This document shows positions 12,428-18,211 of a DNA stretch of 29,374 nucleotides, piece by piece. The notes beneath the pieces are model-generated. The model was not told the DNA's origin, searched no databases, and worked only from the letters and a program-made list of their open reading frames with translations. This DNA is from a virus, in IMG/VR virus record IMGVR_UViG_3300046006_000296, positions 1-29,374 of that record; one strand, written 5' to 3'. Numbering within the stretch: position 1 is the first letter of the stretch; the number at the start of each line of letters is the position of its first letter. The position numbers and the translations under genes are program-made.

Positions 12428-12441
12428 AGCAAGCGCATCAT
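12413..12441 (+). promoter_or_regulatory. Sigma70-type promoter for the rightward recombination operon
   Basis: A perfect -35 TTGACA (12413-12418), a 17-base spacer and CATCAT (12436-12441, four of six matches) precede the first rightward gene at 12483. The spacer contains a GTTAAC palindrome, giving a simple route for repression by the neighbouring Cro-like protein. The arrangement resembles a lambda PL promoter. Confidence 0.6.
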
Positions 12442-12482
12442 GGCTTCACGGTCACAAACGACCGGCAACCGGAGCAACAGAT

Positions 12483-12677
12483 ATGCGACCCATCCCCCAA
12501 CACCTGCCCCCAACAATTCGCTGGGCAATCGCAGCAGGTGAATCCCGAGCAGCCCGTGACCTTGCGATGAAGCATGCAAGAGCGCACGCAGACATCCGTG
12601 CAGCGTTTGTTACCTGTGCTCGAACCAACCAACGGCTGATGTTCCAAGCCCTACAGATGGCGAGGGCAACAGTATGA
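12483..12677 (+). CDS. Small helical protein, first gene of the rightward operon
   Basis: 64 residues starting MRPIPQHLPPTIRWAIAAGE. It is Ala/Arg-rich and helical (SRAARDLAMKHARAHADIRA, then TNQRLMFQALQMARATV), with a positive charge and no metal or catalytic motif. A GGAG ribosome site lies about ten bases upstream, and the stop shares ATGA with the next small gene. As promoter-proximal gene of the early operon it could be a regulator or host-takeover protein, but nothing in the sequence shows which. Confidence 0.62.
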   Translation: MRPIPQHLPPTIRWAIAAGESRAARDLAMKHARAHADIRAAFVTCARTNQRLMFQALQMARATV

Positions 12678-12751
12678 AAACCATTGGCCTGTACCTGTTT
12701 TCGTTTGTCATGTTTGCCGCTTTAGTGTGGCTTGCTGTGAGGACTTTCTAA
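12674..12751 (+). CDS. 25-residue single-span membrane microprotein
   Basis: The frame encodes MKTIGLYLFSFVMFAALVWL followed by AVRTF. Nearly the whole length is one hydrophobic transmembrane span flanked by Lys2 and Arg23. Its ATG overlaps the previous stop (ATGA), and its TAA overlaps the next start (TAATG). This double coupling is the main support for so short a gene. Early-expressed phage microproteins of this type often act on the host envelope, but no role can be assigned. Confidence 0.55.
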   Translation: MKTIGLYLFSFVMFAALVWLAVRTF

Positions 12752-12906
12752 TGGACGACTGGCAACAGCAACGCGAATGCGAGGAACGCCGGTACTACAC
12801 CGAGCCGGTCATCCTCACTTGGACGCAAGCCGATATCGACCGCCACAACGAACTGCGGCGCGAACTTAAACAAATGATTGAGGAAAGCAAATGTCAGACC
12901 TTCTAA
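12751..12906 (+). CDS. Small charged protein (51 aa), unknown function
   Basis: 51 residues starting MDDWQQQRECEERRYYTEPV. It is rich in Glu, Arg and Gln with a helical C-terminal half (DIDRHNELRRELKQMIEESK). The start is coupled by TAATG to the membrane microprotein, and the last 16 bases overlap the annealing-protein gene, whose ribosome site (GAGGAAAG) lies inside this gene. No family was recognised. Confidence 0.58.
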   Translation: MDDWQQQRECEERRYYTEPVILTWTQADIDRHNELRRELKQMIEESKCQTF

Positions 12907-13424
12907 AAATTAATGTCAACGACCATGTTGAAAAGAAAGGCAACCTGTCTTACCTGTCATGGGCGTGGGCATGGGCTGAAGTGCTGAAGATTGACCCATC
13001 TGCGCGATGGACAGCGCACGAGTGGGATAACAGTCCCGTCATGTACCTGCGGAACGGCACGGCGATGGTTAAGGTCAGCGTTGAAATTAAGGGCAACGAC
13101 AAAACCTGCATCCTCCCTGTCATGGACAACAGGAACCGCGCCATCGTTGACCCTGATGCGTTTGCCGTGAACACCGCCACCATGCGTTGCCTTACAAAAG
13201 CGATTGCGATGCACGGTTTGGCTCTCTACATTTTTGCCGGTGAAGATTTGCCCGAGGGCGAGAAAGCCGAACCTAACCCCGAGGTGTTGGCGCAGATTGC
13301 GTCGGCGGCTGATGCTGCTGCGCTCGTTGCCCTCTTCAAGTCGCTTGACCCCGCCATCCGCGCAGCGCACATGGATGCGTTCAGCGCACGCAAAAGGGAG
13401 TTGGGCAACGGGGGTACGACATGA
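12891..13424 (+). CDS. Single-strand annealing protein, DUF1071/Sak-type
   Basis: 177 residues. The signature is strong: KKGNLSYLSWAWAWAEVLKI (about 15-34), then VKVSVEIKGNDKTCILPVMD, NRNRAIVDPDAFAVNTATMR and CLTKAIAMHGLALYIFAGED (about 100-119). This is the DUF1071 family, counted among Sak-like (Rad52-related) phage single-strand annealing proteins that coat single strands and promote annealing during recombination-dependent replication. The C-terminal third is a short helical tail. It lies just before the YqaJ exonuclease gene, the classic exonuclease-annealase partnership. The start overlaps the previous gene by 16 bases with a good ribosome site. Confidence 0.9.
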   Translation: MSDLLKINVNDHVEKKGNLSYLSWAWAWAEVLKIDPSARWTAHEWDNSPVMYLRNGTAMVKVSVEIKGNDKTCILPVMDNRNRAIVDPDAFAVNTATMRCLTKAIAMHGLALYIFAGEDLPEGEKAEPNPEVLAQIASAADAAALVALFKSLDPAIRAAHMDAFSARKRELGNGGTT

Positions 13425-13636
13425 GCAAACATCAAGGGGAACGGTGTTGCGGAAGTTGCATTTTTTATGTTGAGAAAAAAGACGACGAAGGATTTTGCGC
13501 GTTTGCTTGGCCGCCATACATAAAAGCAAAGCAACGACCCGTAAGCGCATACGACCGTTGTGATTTGTACGAAGAATTACCGGATGGACAAGTTCCATTG
13601 ACAGCATCATTTATTGAAAAGGTATTAAAAATATGA
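13421..13636 (+). CDS. Small Cys-rich (zinc or Fe-S-type) protein
   Basis: 71 residues starting MSKHQGERCCGSCIFYVEKK. Cysteines 9, 10, 13, 26 and 47 give a CC-x2-C...C...C set with a FCAFAWPP turn, a pattern common in small phage metal-binding proteins of unknown role. The gene is visibly more AT-rich than its neighbours (for example the run around 13600-13630), hinting at recent acquisition. It is coupled at both ends by ATGA overlaps with the annealing-protein and exonuclease genes, so it is co-translated with the recombination pair. Confidence 0.68.
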   Translation: MSKHQGERCCGSCIFYVEKKDDEGFCAFAWPPYIKAKQRPVSAYDRCDLYEELPDGQVPLTASFIEKVLKI

Positions 13637-14244
13637 TGGAACAGCGTACAGACGACTGGTTTGCGGCACGGCTTGGCAAGGTCACAGCCTCCCGCGTTGC
13701 GGATGTCATCGCCAAAACCAAGACCGGCTATGGCGCAGGTCGTGCTAATTACGCGGCTGACCTTGTGGTGGAGCGGCTGACCGGGCAGAAGGCATCCTCG
13801 TTCACTAACGCCGCGATGGAGTGGGGGACGGAGCAGGAGCCGAACGCCAAAGCCGCCTACGCCGCCAAGACCGGGATACTGGTCGAGGATGTCGGCTTCA
13901 TTGACCACCCGACCGTTGCGATGTCTGGTGCCAGCCCTGACGGGTTGGCCGAGGATGGGCTGGTGGAAATCAAATGCCCGAACACCGCTACTCATCTGGA
14001 ATACATCTTCGACGGCAAGCCGCCGCAAAAGTATGTGACGCAGATGCAATGGCAGATGGCGTGTGCCGGTAAGCCGTGGTGCGATTTCGTGTCATTCGAC
14101 CCGCGCCTGCCCGAGCGGTTGCAACTGTTAGTCGTGCGCGTTCTGCGTGATGACGACTACATCAAGATGCTTGAGCAGGAAGTGACTACTTTCCTGCAAG
14201 AGTTGGACGACAAACTTAACAAACTGGAAAAGGTGACCCTGTGA
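13633..14244 (+). CDS. YqaJ/lambda-exonuclease-type recombination nuclease
   Basis: 203 residues. It shows the YqaJ/lambda Exo order: DWFAARLGKVTASRVADVI (about 8-26), an AMEWGTEQEPNAKAAY helix with a Glu-rich site, SGASPDGL (Asp103), LVEIKCPN (Glu112-x-Lys114) and YVTQMQWQMACAG. These are the metal-binding and catalytic residues of the PD-(D/E)XK exonuclease that resects double-strand ends 5' to 3' to feed the annealing protein. The start is ATGATG, so Met1 or Met2 can serve; the first overlaps the previous stop. The gene continues into the SSB-like gene by GTGA. Confidence 0.93.
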   Translation: MMEQRTDDWFAARLGKVTASRVADVIAKTKTGYGAGRANYAADLVVERLTGQKASSFTNAAMEWGTEQEPNAKAAYAAKTGILVEDVGFIDHPTVAMSGASPDGLAEDGLVEIKCPNTATHLEYIFDGKPPQKYVTQMQWQMACAGKPWCDFVSFDPRLPERLQLLVVRVLRDDDYIKMLEQEVTTFLQELDDKLNKLEKVTL

Positions 14245-14501
14245 ACAAGCAGTATGACAACAACAACCGTGGCGTTTTGTTTAAGAACGATAAGCGCGGC
14301 AACGAAAAAGCCCCCGATTATCGCGGCTCTGCCGTTCTTAACAATATCGACCTCAACATCAGCGCGTGGATTAAGCGCAGCAGTAAAACCGGCGATGCCT
14401 TCATGTCCCTCAAGTTCGAGCCGAAGCAGGCTGCGCGTCCTAAAACGATGGCAGAGCAAAACCCCGAGAAGTTTAACGACGATGAGGATTTGCCGTTTTG
14501 A
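14241..14501 (+). CDS. SSB-like small protein with acidic C-terminal tip
   Basis: 86 residues, GTG start sharing GTGA with the exonuclease stop. The N-terminus (YDNNNRGVLFKNDKRGNEKA, then PDYRGSAVLNNIDLNISAWI and GDAFMSLKFEPK) is the pattern of a small beta-barrel phage family seen near recombination genes. The last residues, DDEDLPF, closely mimic the DDDIPF tip with which bacterial SSB recruits repair and replication proteins. It is much shorter than host SSB (about 178 residues), so only an OB-like core and tip would be present. A single-strand-binding or SSB-mimic role is inferred from tip and context. Confidence 0.68.
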   Translation: MNKQYDNNNRGVLFKNDKRGNEKAPDYRGSAVLNNIDLNISAWIKRSSKTGDAFMSLKFEPKQAARPKTMAEQNPEKFNDDEDLPF

Positions 14502-15175
14502 AAATCTTCATCGGATACGATAGCCGCGAGGACATCGCATACGAGGTGGCTCGTGCGTCCATTCTGGAACACATGGAGGCAGAGGTTGTCGCGCTTCGAC
14601 TAGATGACCTCCGTGAGATGGGGATGTACTGGCGCGAACCAGACCCGTTCTCATCCACGGAGTTTAGTTTTAGCCGGTTCCTTGTGCCTGCGCTCTGCAA
14701 CTTTAGGGGCAATGCCTTGTTCATGGACTGTGACTTTCTGGTACGGCACAGCCTGAAACCGTTGCTCGACTTCAACAATCCCGATGTTGCCGTGTGGTGT
14801 GTCCAGCACGACTACAAACCCACATCTCTGACAAAGATGGACGGGCAGGTACAACGCCAATACCCGCGCAAAAACTGGTCGTCGTTTATGTGGTTCAATT
14901 GCAGCCATCCGTCAATGGGTGGGCTGACACCCGAAATCGTGAACAGCGAAACCGGGATGTACCTGCATCGGTTCATGTGGGTAAACGACCGGCACATTGG
15001 TGCGTTGCCGCCGACCTTCAATTACTTAGAGGGCTGGCACACACGGGCGCAGGTTCCTGACCCGACCTGCGTGCATTTCACCGAGGGTGGCCCGTGGTTC
15101 GATGAATACCAGAATGTCGAATACGCCTACGAATGGAAGCAATGGGCTGGACGGGTGAGGGCATCCGAGCGATGA
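14498..15175 (+). CDS. Glycosyltransferase-like protein with DxD motif
   Basis: 225 residues, TTG start at 14498 that overlaps the previous stop as TTGA. Features are the N-terminal MKIFIGYDSREDIAYEVARA strand-helix of GT-A nucleotide-sugar transferases, STEFSFSRFLVPAL (about 53-66), the DxD metal/nucleotide-sugar motif in LFMDCDFLV (Asp77-Cys-Asp79), KMDGQVQRQYPRKNWSSFMW and a C-terminal GWHTRAQVPDPTCVHFTEGG. Such proteins are known in phages and bacteria next to cell-surface or DNA-modification genes; here the neighbours are recombination genes, so acceptor and timing are unknown. No signal or membrane segment is seen, so it acts in the cytoplasm. Confidence 0.85.
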   Translation: MKIFIGYDSREDIAYEVARASILEHMEAEVVALRLDDLREMGMYWREPDPFSSTEFSFSRFLVPALCNFRGNALFMDCDFLVRHSLKPLLDFNNPDVAVWCVQHDYKPTSLTKMDGQVQRQYPRKNWSSFMWFNCSHPSMGGLTPEIVNSETGMYLHRFMWVNDRHIGALPPTFNYLEGWHTRAQVPDPTCVHFTEGGPWFDEYQNVEYAYEWKQWAGRVRASER

Positions 15176-15582
15176 AACGCATCTTCCCGCGAGGCACTAG
15201 ACCGGACGCTATGGCATCTGTCGTGGCGCGGATGGTGTCTAACCTTGACCCGCTCAAGACATGGGCGGTCGAGGTTACGGAGTGGAAGAAGCCGCGCACC
15301 GCCCAACAAAACAAATTCCTGTGGGGTGTTTGTTATCCCTGCATTTTAGAGGGCGGTGGCGAGGCGTTGCGCGGATGGACACGCGATGACCTGCACGATT
15401 ACTTTCTGGGCGAGTGCTTCGGATGGGAAACGCTGGAGGGGTTTGGCAGGAAGCGCCTGCGACCGCTCAAGCGTTCCTCTGCGCTCGACAAACAAGAGTT
15501 CAGCGATTACTTGCTGTTTCTTGAAACAAAGTGTCTTGATATGGGCATCGTGATACCGGAGCCGTCGTATGAAACTGCGTAA
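15172..15582 (+). CDS. ninB: NinB-like recombination protein
   Basis: 136 residues from ATG 15172, which overlaps the glycosyltransferase stop as ATGA; an earlier in-frame ATG at 15133 would overlap that gene by 43 bases and is less likely. The pattern RPDAMASVVARMVSNLDPLK, then W.VEVTEWKKPRTAQQNKFLWG, and later TRDDLHDYFLGEC and ALDKQEFSDYLLFLE matches NinB/Orf of lambdoid phages, which helps load recombinases on single-stranded DNA (RecFOR-like function in lambda). It fits the annealase/exonuclease/SSB-like genes upstream and a YbcO-like nuclease downstream. Confidence 0.88.
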   Translation: MKRIFPRGTRPDAMASVVARMVSNLDPLKTWAVEVTEWKKPRTAQQNKFLWGVCYPCILEGGGEALRGWTRDDLHDYFLGECFGWETLEGFGRKRLRPLKRSSALDKQEFSDYLLFLETKCLDMGIVIPEPSYETA

Positions 15583-15853
15583 GGAAGCCCGAGGGCGAGG
15601 CTGCATGGTGCGTATCCCCGAGGTCTGCAATCACAACTCCGAGACAACCGTGCTGGCGCACTACAGGCTTGCCGGAGTCTCCGGCATAGGCATGAAGTCG
15701 CCCGACATCCTTGGAGCATGGGCCTGTAGCGCGTGCCACGATGCTATCGACCGTCGAGCGCATACCGACCTTGACCGCGACTATGTGCGCCTGCTGCACC
15801 TTGAGGGCATGGCGCGAACCCTCGCGCAACTTAACCGAGAGGGACTACTGTGA
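15569..15853 (+). CDS. YbcO/DUF1364-type putative nuclease
   Basis: 94 residues. It has the family order: RGCMVRIPEVCNHNSETTVL (Cys12, Cys20), AHYRLAGVSGIGMKSPD (His31) and ACSACHDAIDRR (Cys53, Cys56, His57, Asp61). The Cys/His set suggests zinc binding in an HNH-like nuclease fold, as in YbcO of cryptic lambdoid prophages. It lies beside ninB as in lambdoid nin regions and would act on recombination or Holliday-type intermediates; activity is inferred. It overlaps ninB by 14 bases and its stop shares GTGA with the next start. Confidence 0.85.
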   Translation: MKLRKEARGRGCMVRIPEVCNHNSETTVLAHYRLAGVSGIGMKSPDILGAWACSACHDAIDRRAHTDLDRDYVRLLHLEGMARTLAQLNREGLL

Positions 15854-16431
15854 CCTTTATGGTAGACACGCCGTACACCCCGGCGTACATCCGCAACGAA
15901 TTCCTATATGACCACCAGACGGGCAGCGGGGAGTTTACCCCCTGCACTATCTTCGGGTTTCGCGCCGAACCTGCACGGGTACCCATGTTTAGCGTTATGG
16001 CGGCTTGTGGGGCGCAATGGGCGAGGGTGCCTATCCATGCCCTTGTCAGCAAGCCATGCCCTCCAATGGCTTTAGAACTCGCCTGCTGGTGGGACTCCTT
16101 TAGCCGCCACGCCGAGGTGCGGGAGATGGAATTCCTGCGGGGTCACCGCGTCCGCGCCCGTGGCAGGGACGGAGTGTGGAGGCCGGGGGTGTATGTGTTC
16201 TCTGTGTTTTGGCACAACGGTGGATGGTCGGAGGTCAGCGACCAGAGCAAAGACCATCACATTGTCCGGCTGGAGGCTGGGCCGCTTATCGCCTACCCCA
16301 ACAACAAACTGCATTGGGTTGACCCAAGCCACCTGTCGGGCGACCCGCCGCGAGATTGGAAATCACCGTCACAGTCCTACAGCGTGGAGGCACTATGGTC
16401 AGATGGTTCGTCAACTGGTTCCGCAACCTAA
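15850..16431 (+). CDS. Phage protein of unknown function at end of recombination operon
   Basis: 193 residues from GTG 15850, sharing GTGA with the previous stop; ATG at 15859 is an alternative start. Recognisable blocks are HQTGSGEFTPCTIFGFRAEP, VPMFSVMAACGAQWARVPIH and FRAEP-type Trp-rich strands, then NNKLHWVDPSHL near the C-terminus. The N-terminal 75 residues look like a compact, mostly beta domain of a type often seen downstream of nin-type genes, but I cannot name a function. No membrane span or metal site is obvious. Confidence 0.68.
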   Translation: MTFMVDTPYTPAYIRNEFLYDHQTGSGEFTPCTIFGFRAEPARVPMFSVMAACGAQWARVPIHALVSKPCPPMALELACWWDSFSRHAEVREMEFLRGHRVRARGRDGVWRPGVYVFSVFWHNGGWSEVSDQSKDHHIVRLEAGPLIAYPNNKLHWVDPSHLSGDPPRDWKSPSQSYSVEALWSDGSSTGSAT

Positions 16432-16511
16432 AGGCACGCAGACACCACGAATGGAGCCGCGTGCCAAAACCTAACTGGGCGTGCAGCCGAGGCTATCGAG
16501 ACACTTGGTAG
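16395..16511 (+). CDS. Small basic Trp-rich protein (38 aa), tentative
   Basis: 38 residues starting MVRWFVNWFRNLKARRHHEW and ending GYRDTW. The N-terminus is strongly amphipathic with Trp and Arg, possibly a membrane-surface helix. A GGAGG ribosome site lies just upstream of ATG (inside the previous gene, which overlaps by 37 bases), the main reason to accept it. It is the last gene before the tRNA. Function unknown. Confidence 0.45.
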   Translation: MVRWFVNWFRNLKARRHHEWSRVPKPNWACSRGYRDTW

Positions 16512-16524
16512 GGATTAATTCTGC

Positions 16525-16596
16525 TCACCTGTAGTTTAACTGGCAAAACTCCGGGTTTTGACCCCGGCAATCCTCGTTCGAACCGAGGCAGGTGAT
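16525..16596 (+). tRNA. tRNA-Gln(UUG)
   Basis: A full cloverleaf can be drawn: a 7-bp acceptor TCACCTG/CAGGTGA; T8-A9; D-arm GTTT/AAAC with GG in the loop; a 5-bp anticodon stem CCGGG/CCCGG with loop TTTTGAC, anticodon TTG; a four-base variable loop; and a T-arm CCTCG/CGAGG with loop TTCGAAC. The U1-A72 pair is typical of tRNA-Gln. The discriminator base appears to be T rather than the usual G, and CCA is not encoded. It lies at the convergence of the rightward early operon and the leftward late operon; its last base touches the endolysin stop codon on the other strand. It reads CAA codons, and the late operon encodes very Gln-rich proteins. Confidence 0.93.
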
Positions 16597-16934
16597 TAAA
16601 CCCTACGCTCGAAGTGCGGCACATCCTTGAACGACTTCCAGAACCCGCCCCATTGGTTCTTGGGGTCGAGGCTCTGCCAGTATTCACCAACCGGCGTTAG
16701 AGCCGGGATGTCGTAGGTCAGTTTGCCGTCCTTGAAGAAGTTAAGGTCGATGGCGCACCGCTTGAGGTGGATGCTGTTCATCGTCTTGCTACGCCCAGTC
16801 TTGACATAGATGGCCTGCTGTTCCGGGGTACGGGCAAGTTCACCGCCCGTCACCACAAAGCCCAACTCCGTCGCCTTGTTGATGAGTTTGGCGACATCCA
16901 GCAGGAACGCTGCTTGTTCTTTTACAAGGCTCAT
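16596..16934 (-). CDS. Endolysin, M15-type peptidase (L-Ala-D-Glu or D-Ala-D-Ala type)
   Basis: 112 residues. It is a compact zinc peptidase that cuts peptidoglycan cross-bridges at lysis. The motif order is GGELARTPEQQAIYVKTGRS (about 30-49), SIHLKRCAIDLNFF with zinc ligands His56 and Asp63, and WGGFWKSFKDVPHFE with His107 as third ligand, as in M15/VanY-type phage endolysins such as that of T5. No signal sequence is visible, so release through a holin is expected, and the membrane proteins are immediately upstream. It is the last gene of the leftward late operon; its start overlaps the holin-like stop. Confidence 0.92.
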   Translation of the reverse strand: MSLVKEQAAFLLDVAKLINKATELGFVVTGGELARTPEQQAIYVKTGRSKTMNSIHLKRCAIDLNFFKDGKLTYDIPALTPVGEYWQSLDPKNQWGGFWKSFKDVPHFERRV

Positions 16935-17473
16935 TTCATGGCTTCCTTAAGTGCGTCGGTCTTGTCCTTGCTCGACTGGCTGGAACCGAAGTAGTACGAG
17001 ACAACCTGCGTAGCGACCGCAGACAGCACGCCCAAAATGTAGATGAGGATGTCCTTGCGGCTAGGGTCAATCGGACTTGCTTGGAACAGCACGATGCCAA
17101 AGAGCGTAAAGGTGATGCCAAGCAAACCAAGCGCCAGAATCGGCGTGATGAGTTTGTTCAGCAGCGGTGCCTTGTCGGAGGTGACAATCTGCGTCTCGCG
17201 CACCCGCGCATCGTTGGTGTCCTTCAGGCGCATCTCAAGTTCAGCGAGGTCAAGTTTGTCTTCTTCCAGACGCAACTTGAGCAGTTCTTCCTCATGCTCC
17301 ATCTGGGCAATCTGCACCCGCGCCAAGTCTTCGGGGGACATATCGGGCTTAAGTTCAACGCCCAACTTCTCCTCGACCACCTTCTTGCCCTTTGCCATGA
17401 CGGCGTTGGCGACGAGGTTAAGCCCGTTGCCAAGCAACGGCGTAATAATGGCTTGTAGCGCGGCAGGTATCAT
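16931..17473 (-). CDS. Holin-like protein (GTA_holin_3TM type)
   Basis: 180 residues. The N-terminus (PAALQAIITPLLGNGLNLVA) is a hydrophobic/amphipathic helix, followed by a charged coiled-coil (about 45-95, EHEEELLKLRLEEDKLDLAE), then two transmembrane spans (about 108-130 and 141-162) and a tail YYFGSSQSSKDKTDALKEAM. This is the layout of the 3-TM holin family first described in gene transfer agents. It would form the membrane lesion that lets the endolysin reach the cell wall. The gene overlaps the endolysin start (ATGA) and the next upstream gene (ATGA). Confidence 0.85.
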   Translation of the reverse strand: MIPAALQAIITPLLGNGLNLVANAVMAKGKKVVEEKLGVELKPDMSPEDLARVQIAQMEHEEELLKLRLEEDKLDLAELEMRLKDTNDARVRETQIVTSDKAPLLNKLITPILALGLLGITFTLFGIVLFQASPIDPSRKDILIYILGVLSAVATQVVSYYFGSSQSSKDKTDALKEAMK

Positions 17474-17877
17474 TTGGAAGCCCTCACAACATCTTCACCC
17501 TTGGTCACGGTCACATGGTCGCCCTCGACATCAACCCGCATGGGCTGTTCCTTACGGTCAAGTTTGTCCAACTTGCCAATGAGTTCCTTGATGACCGCAA
17601 ACTCCGGCTTCTCTTCCTTGACCGTAGCACCGGCAATGCCGTTGAGCATGGAGATGAGCGCAGTCAGCGAGGCACCCAGCAGGCCCATCACCGCAGCAAT
17701 CTTGTCGGCATCCAGCGCAAGGCTGGACAGTACGCCGATGATGACGATGACCGTGATGTACTTGAGACCATCCTTGCCGATGGCCTTGCCTGCCACATCC
17801 TTTGCGGTGCTGTTGGCCTCCAGCCGTCTCATCTCGGCTTCGATTTGAACCTTCAGCAAGTCAATATCTTCACTCAC
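17470..17877 (-). CDS. Two-span membrane protein of the lysis cassette
   Basis: 135 residues. After a charged N-terminus (DIDLLKVQIEAEMRRLEANS) come two hydrophobic spans (about 38-55, LKYITVIVIIGVLSSLAL; about 59-84, KIAAVMGLLGASLTALISML), then a soluble basic/acidic C-terminal domain with HVTVTKGEDVV. It lies between the holin-like gene and a small membrane gene, coupled by ATGA on each side. It may be a second holin, an antiholin or a spanin substitute. No lipobox or signal peptide of Rz/Rz1 spanins is present. Confidence 0.75.
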   Translation of the reverse strand: MSEDIDLLKVQIEAEMRRLEANSTAKDVAGKAIGKDGLKYITVIVIIGVLSSLALDADKIAAVMGLLGASLTALISMLNGIAGATVKEEKPEFAVIKELIGKLDKLDRKEQPMRVDVEGDHVTVTKGEDVVRASK

Positions 17878-18065
17878 TTAATGGACTCCAGAAACATCAT
17901 CGTCACCGTGCCAAACGCGGTCAGCAGGATGACGATAATCGCCCCGCCAACCCGCATCAGAAGGTTCTCCAGACGCTTTAGCCGCGCATGGATGGCTTCG
18001 TAGCGCACCGCGCAGACATCAATGTGACTCGTCACGGTCACCTCAAGGTCTTGTACCGTGGTCAC
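17874..18065 (-). CDS. Small XhlA-like membrane protein
   Basis: 63 residues, GTG start sharing GTGA with the preceding stop. Residues 1-37 form a charged helical segment (HIDVCAVRYEAIHARLKRLE), then one transmembrane span (about 38-59, VGGAIIVILLTAFGTVTMMF) and a short tail. A short coiled-coil followed by one C-terminal membrane span is the layout of hemolysin XhlA-type phage proteins, which act with holins. The resemblance is architectural rather than a clear sequence match. Confidence 0.7.
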   Translation of the reverse strand: MTTVQDLEVTVTSHIDVCAVRYEAIHARLKRLENLLMRVGGAIIVILLTAFGTVTMMFLESIK

Positions 18066-18211
18066 GGCTCCCCGTCCTTCGGCACCTGCGCCTCTACCTG
18101 CGCTTTTAACTTCGCCCAGAGCGGATAACCGCCTTGGCTCGTCGGGAGCGAACCCAGCAGGTTCACGATGGCGACGGCTTCTTCCAAAGTCACTTCAAGT
18201 TTGGCTTCCAT
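18062..18211 (-). CDS. Small protein (49 aa) between tail and lysis genes
   Basis: A 49-residue frame starting MEAKLEVTLEEAVAIVNLLG and ending VPKDGEP. Its ATG forms TGATG with the stop of the 106-aa gene, and its stop forms GTGA with the XhlA-like start, so it fills an otherwise empty slot with coupling at both ends. It reads as a short helix-turn-helix-like hairpin (SLPTSQGGYPLWAKLKAQVE) without membrane character. No function known. Confidence 0.65.
   Translation of the reverse strand: MEAKLEVTLEEAVAIVNLLGSLPTSQGGYPLWAKLKAQVEAQVPKDGEP

Noticed and set aside
12178-12579. Longer 133-residue version of the Cro-like protein
   Set aside because: The added N-terminus is Leu-rich and would cover both promoters and operators; the internal start at 12369 gives a complete Cro/YdaS-size protein.
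16525-16596. tRNA gene as a phage attachment site (attP)
   Set aside because: The structure is a complete tRNA rather than a 3' fragment, and no integrase gene lies nearby, so a working tRNA is the simpler reading.
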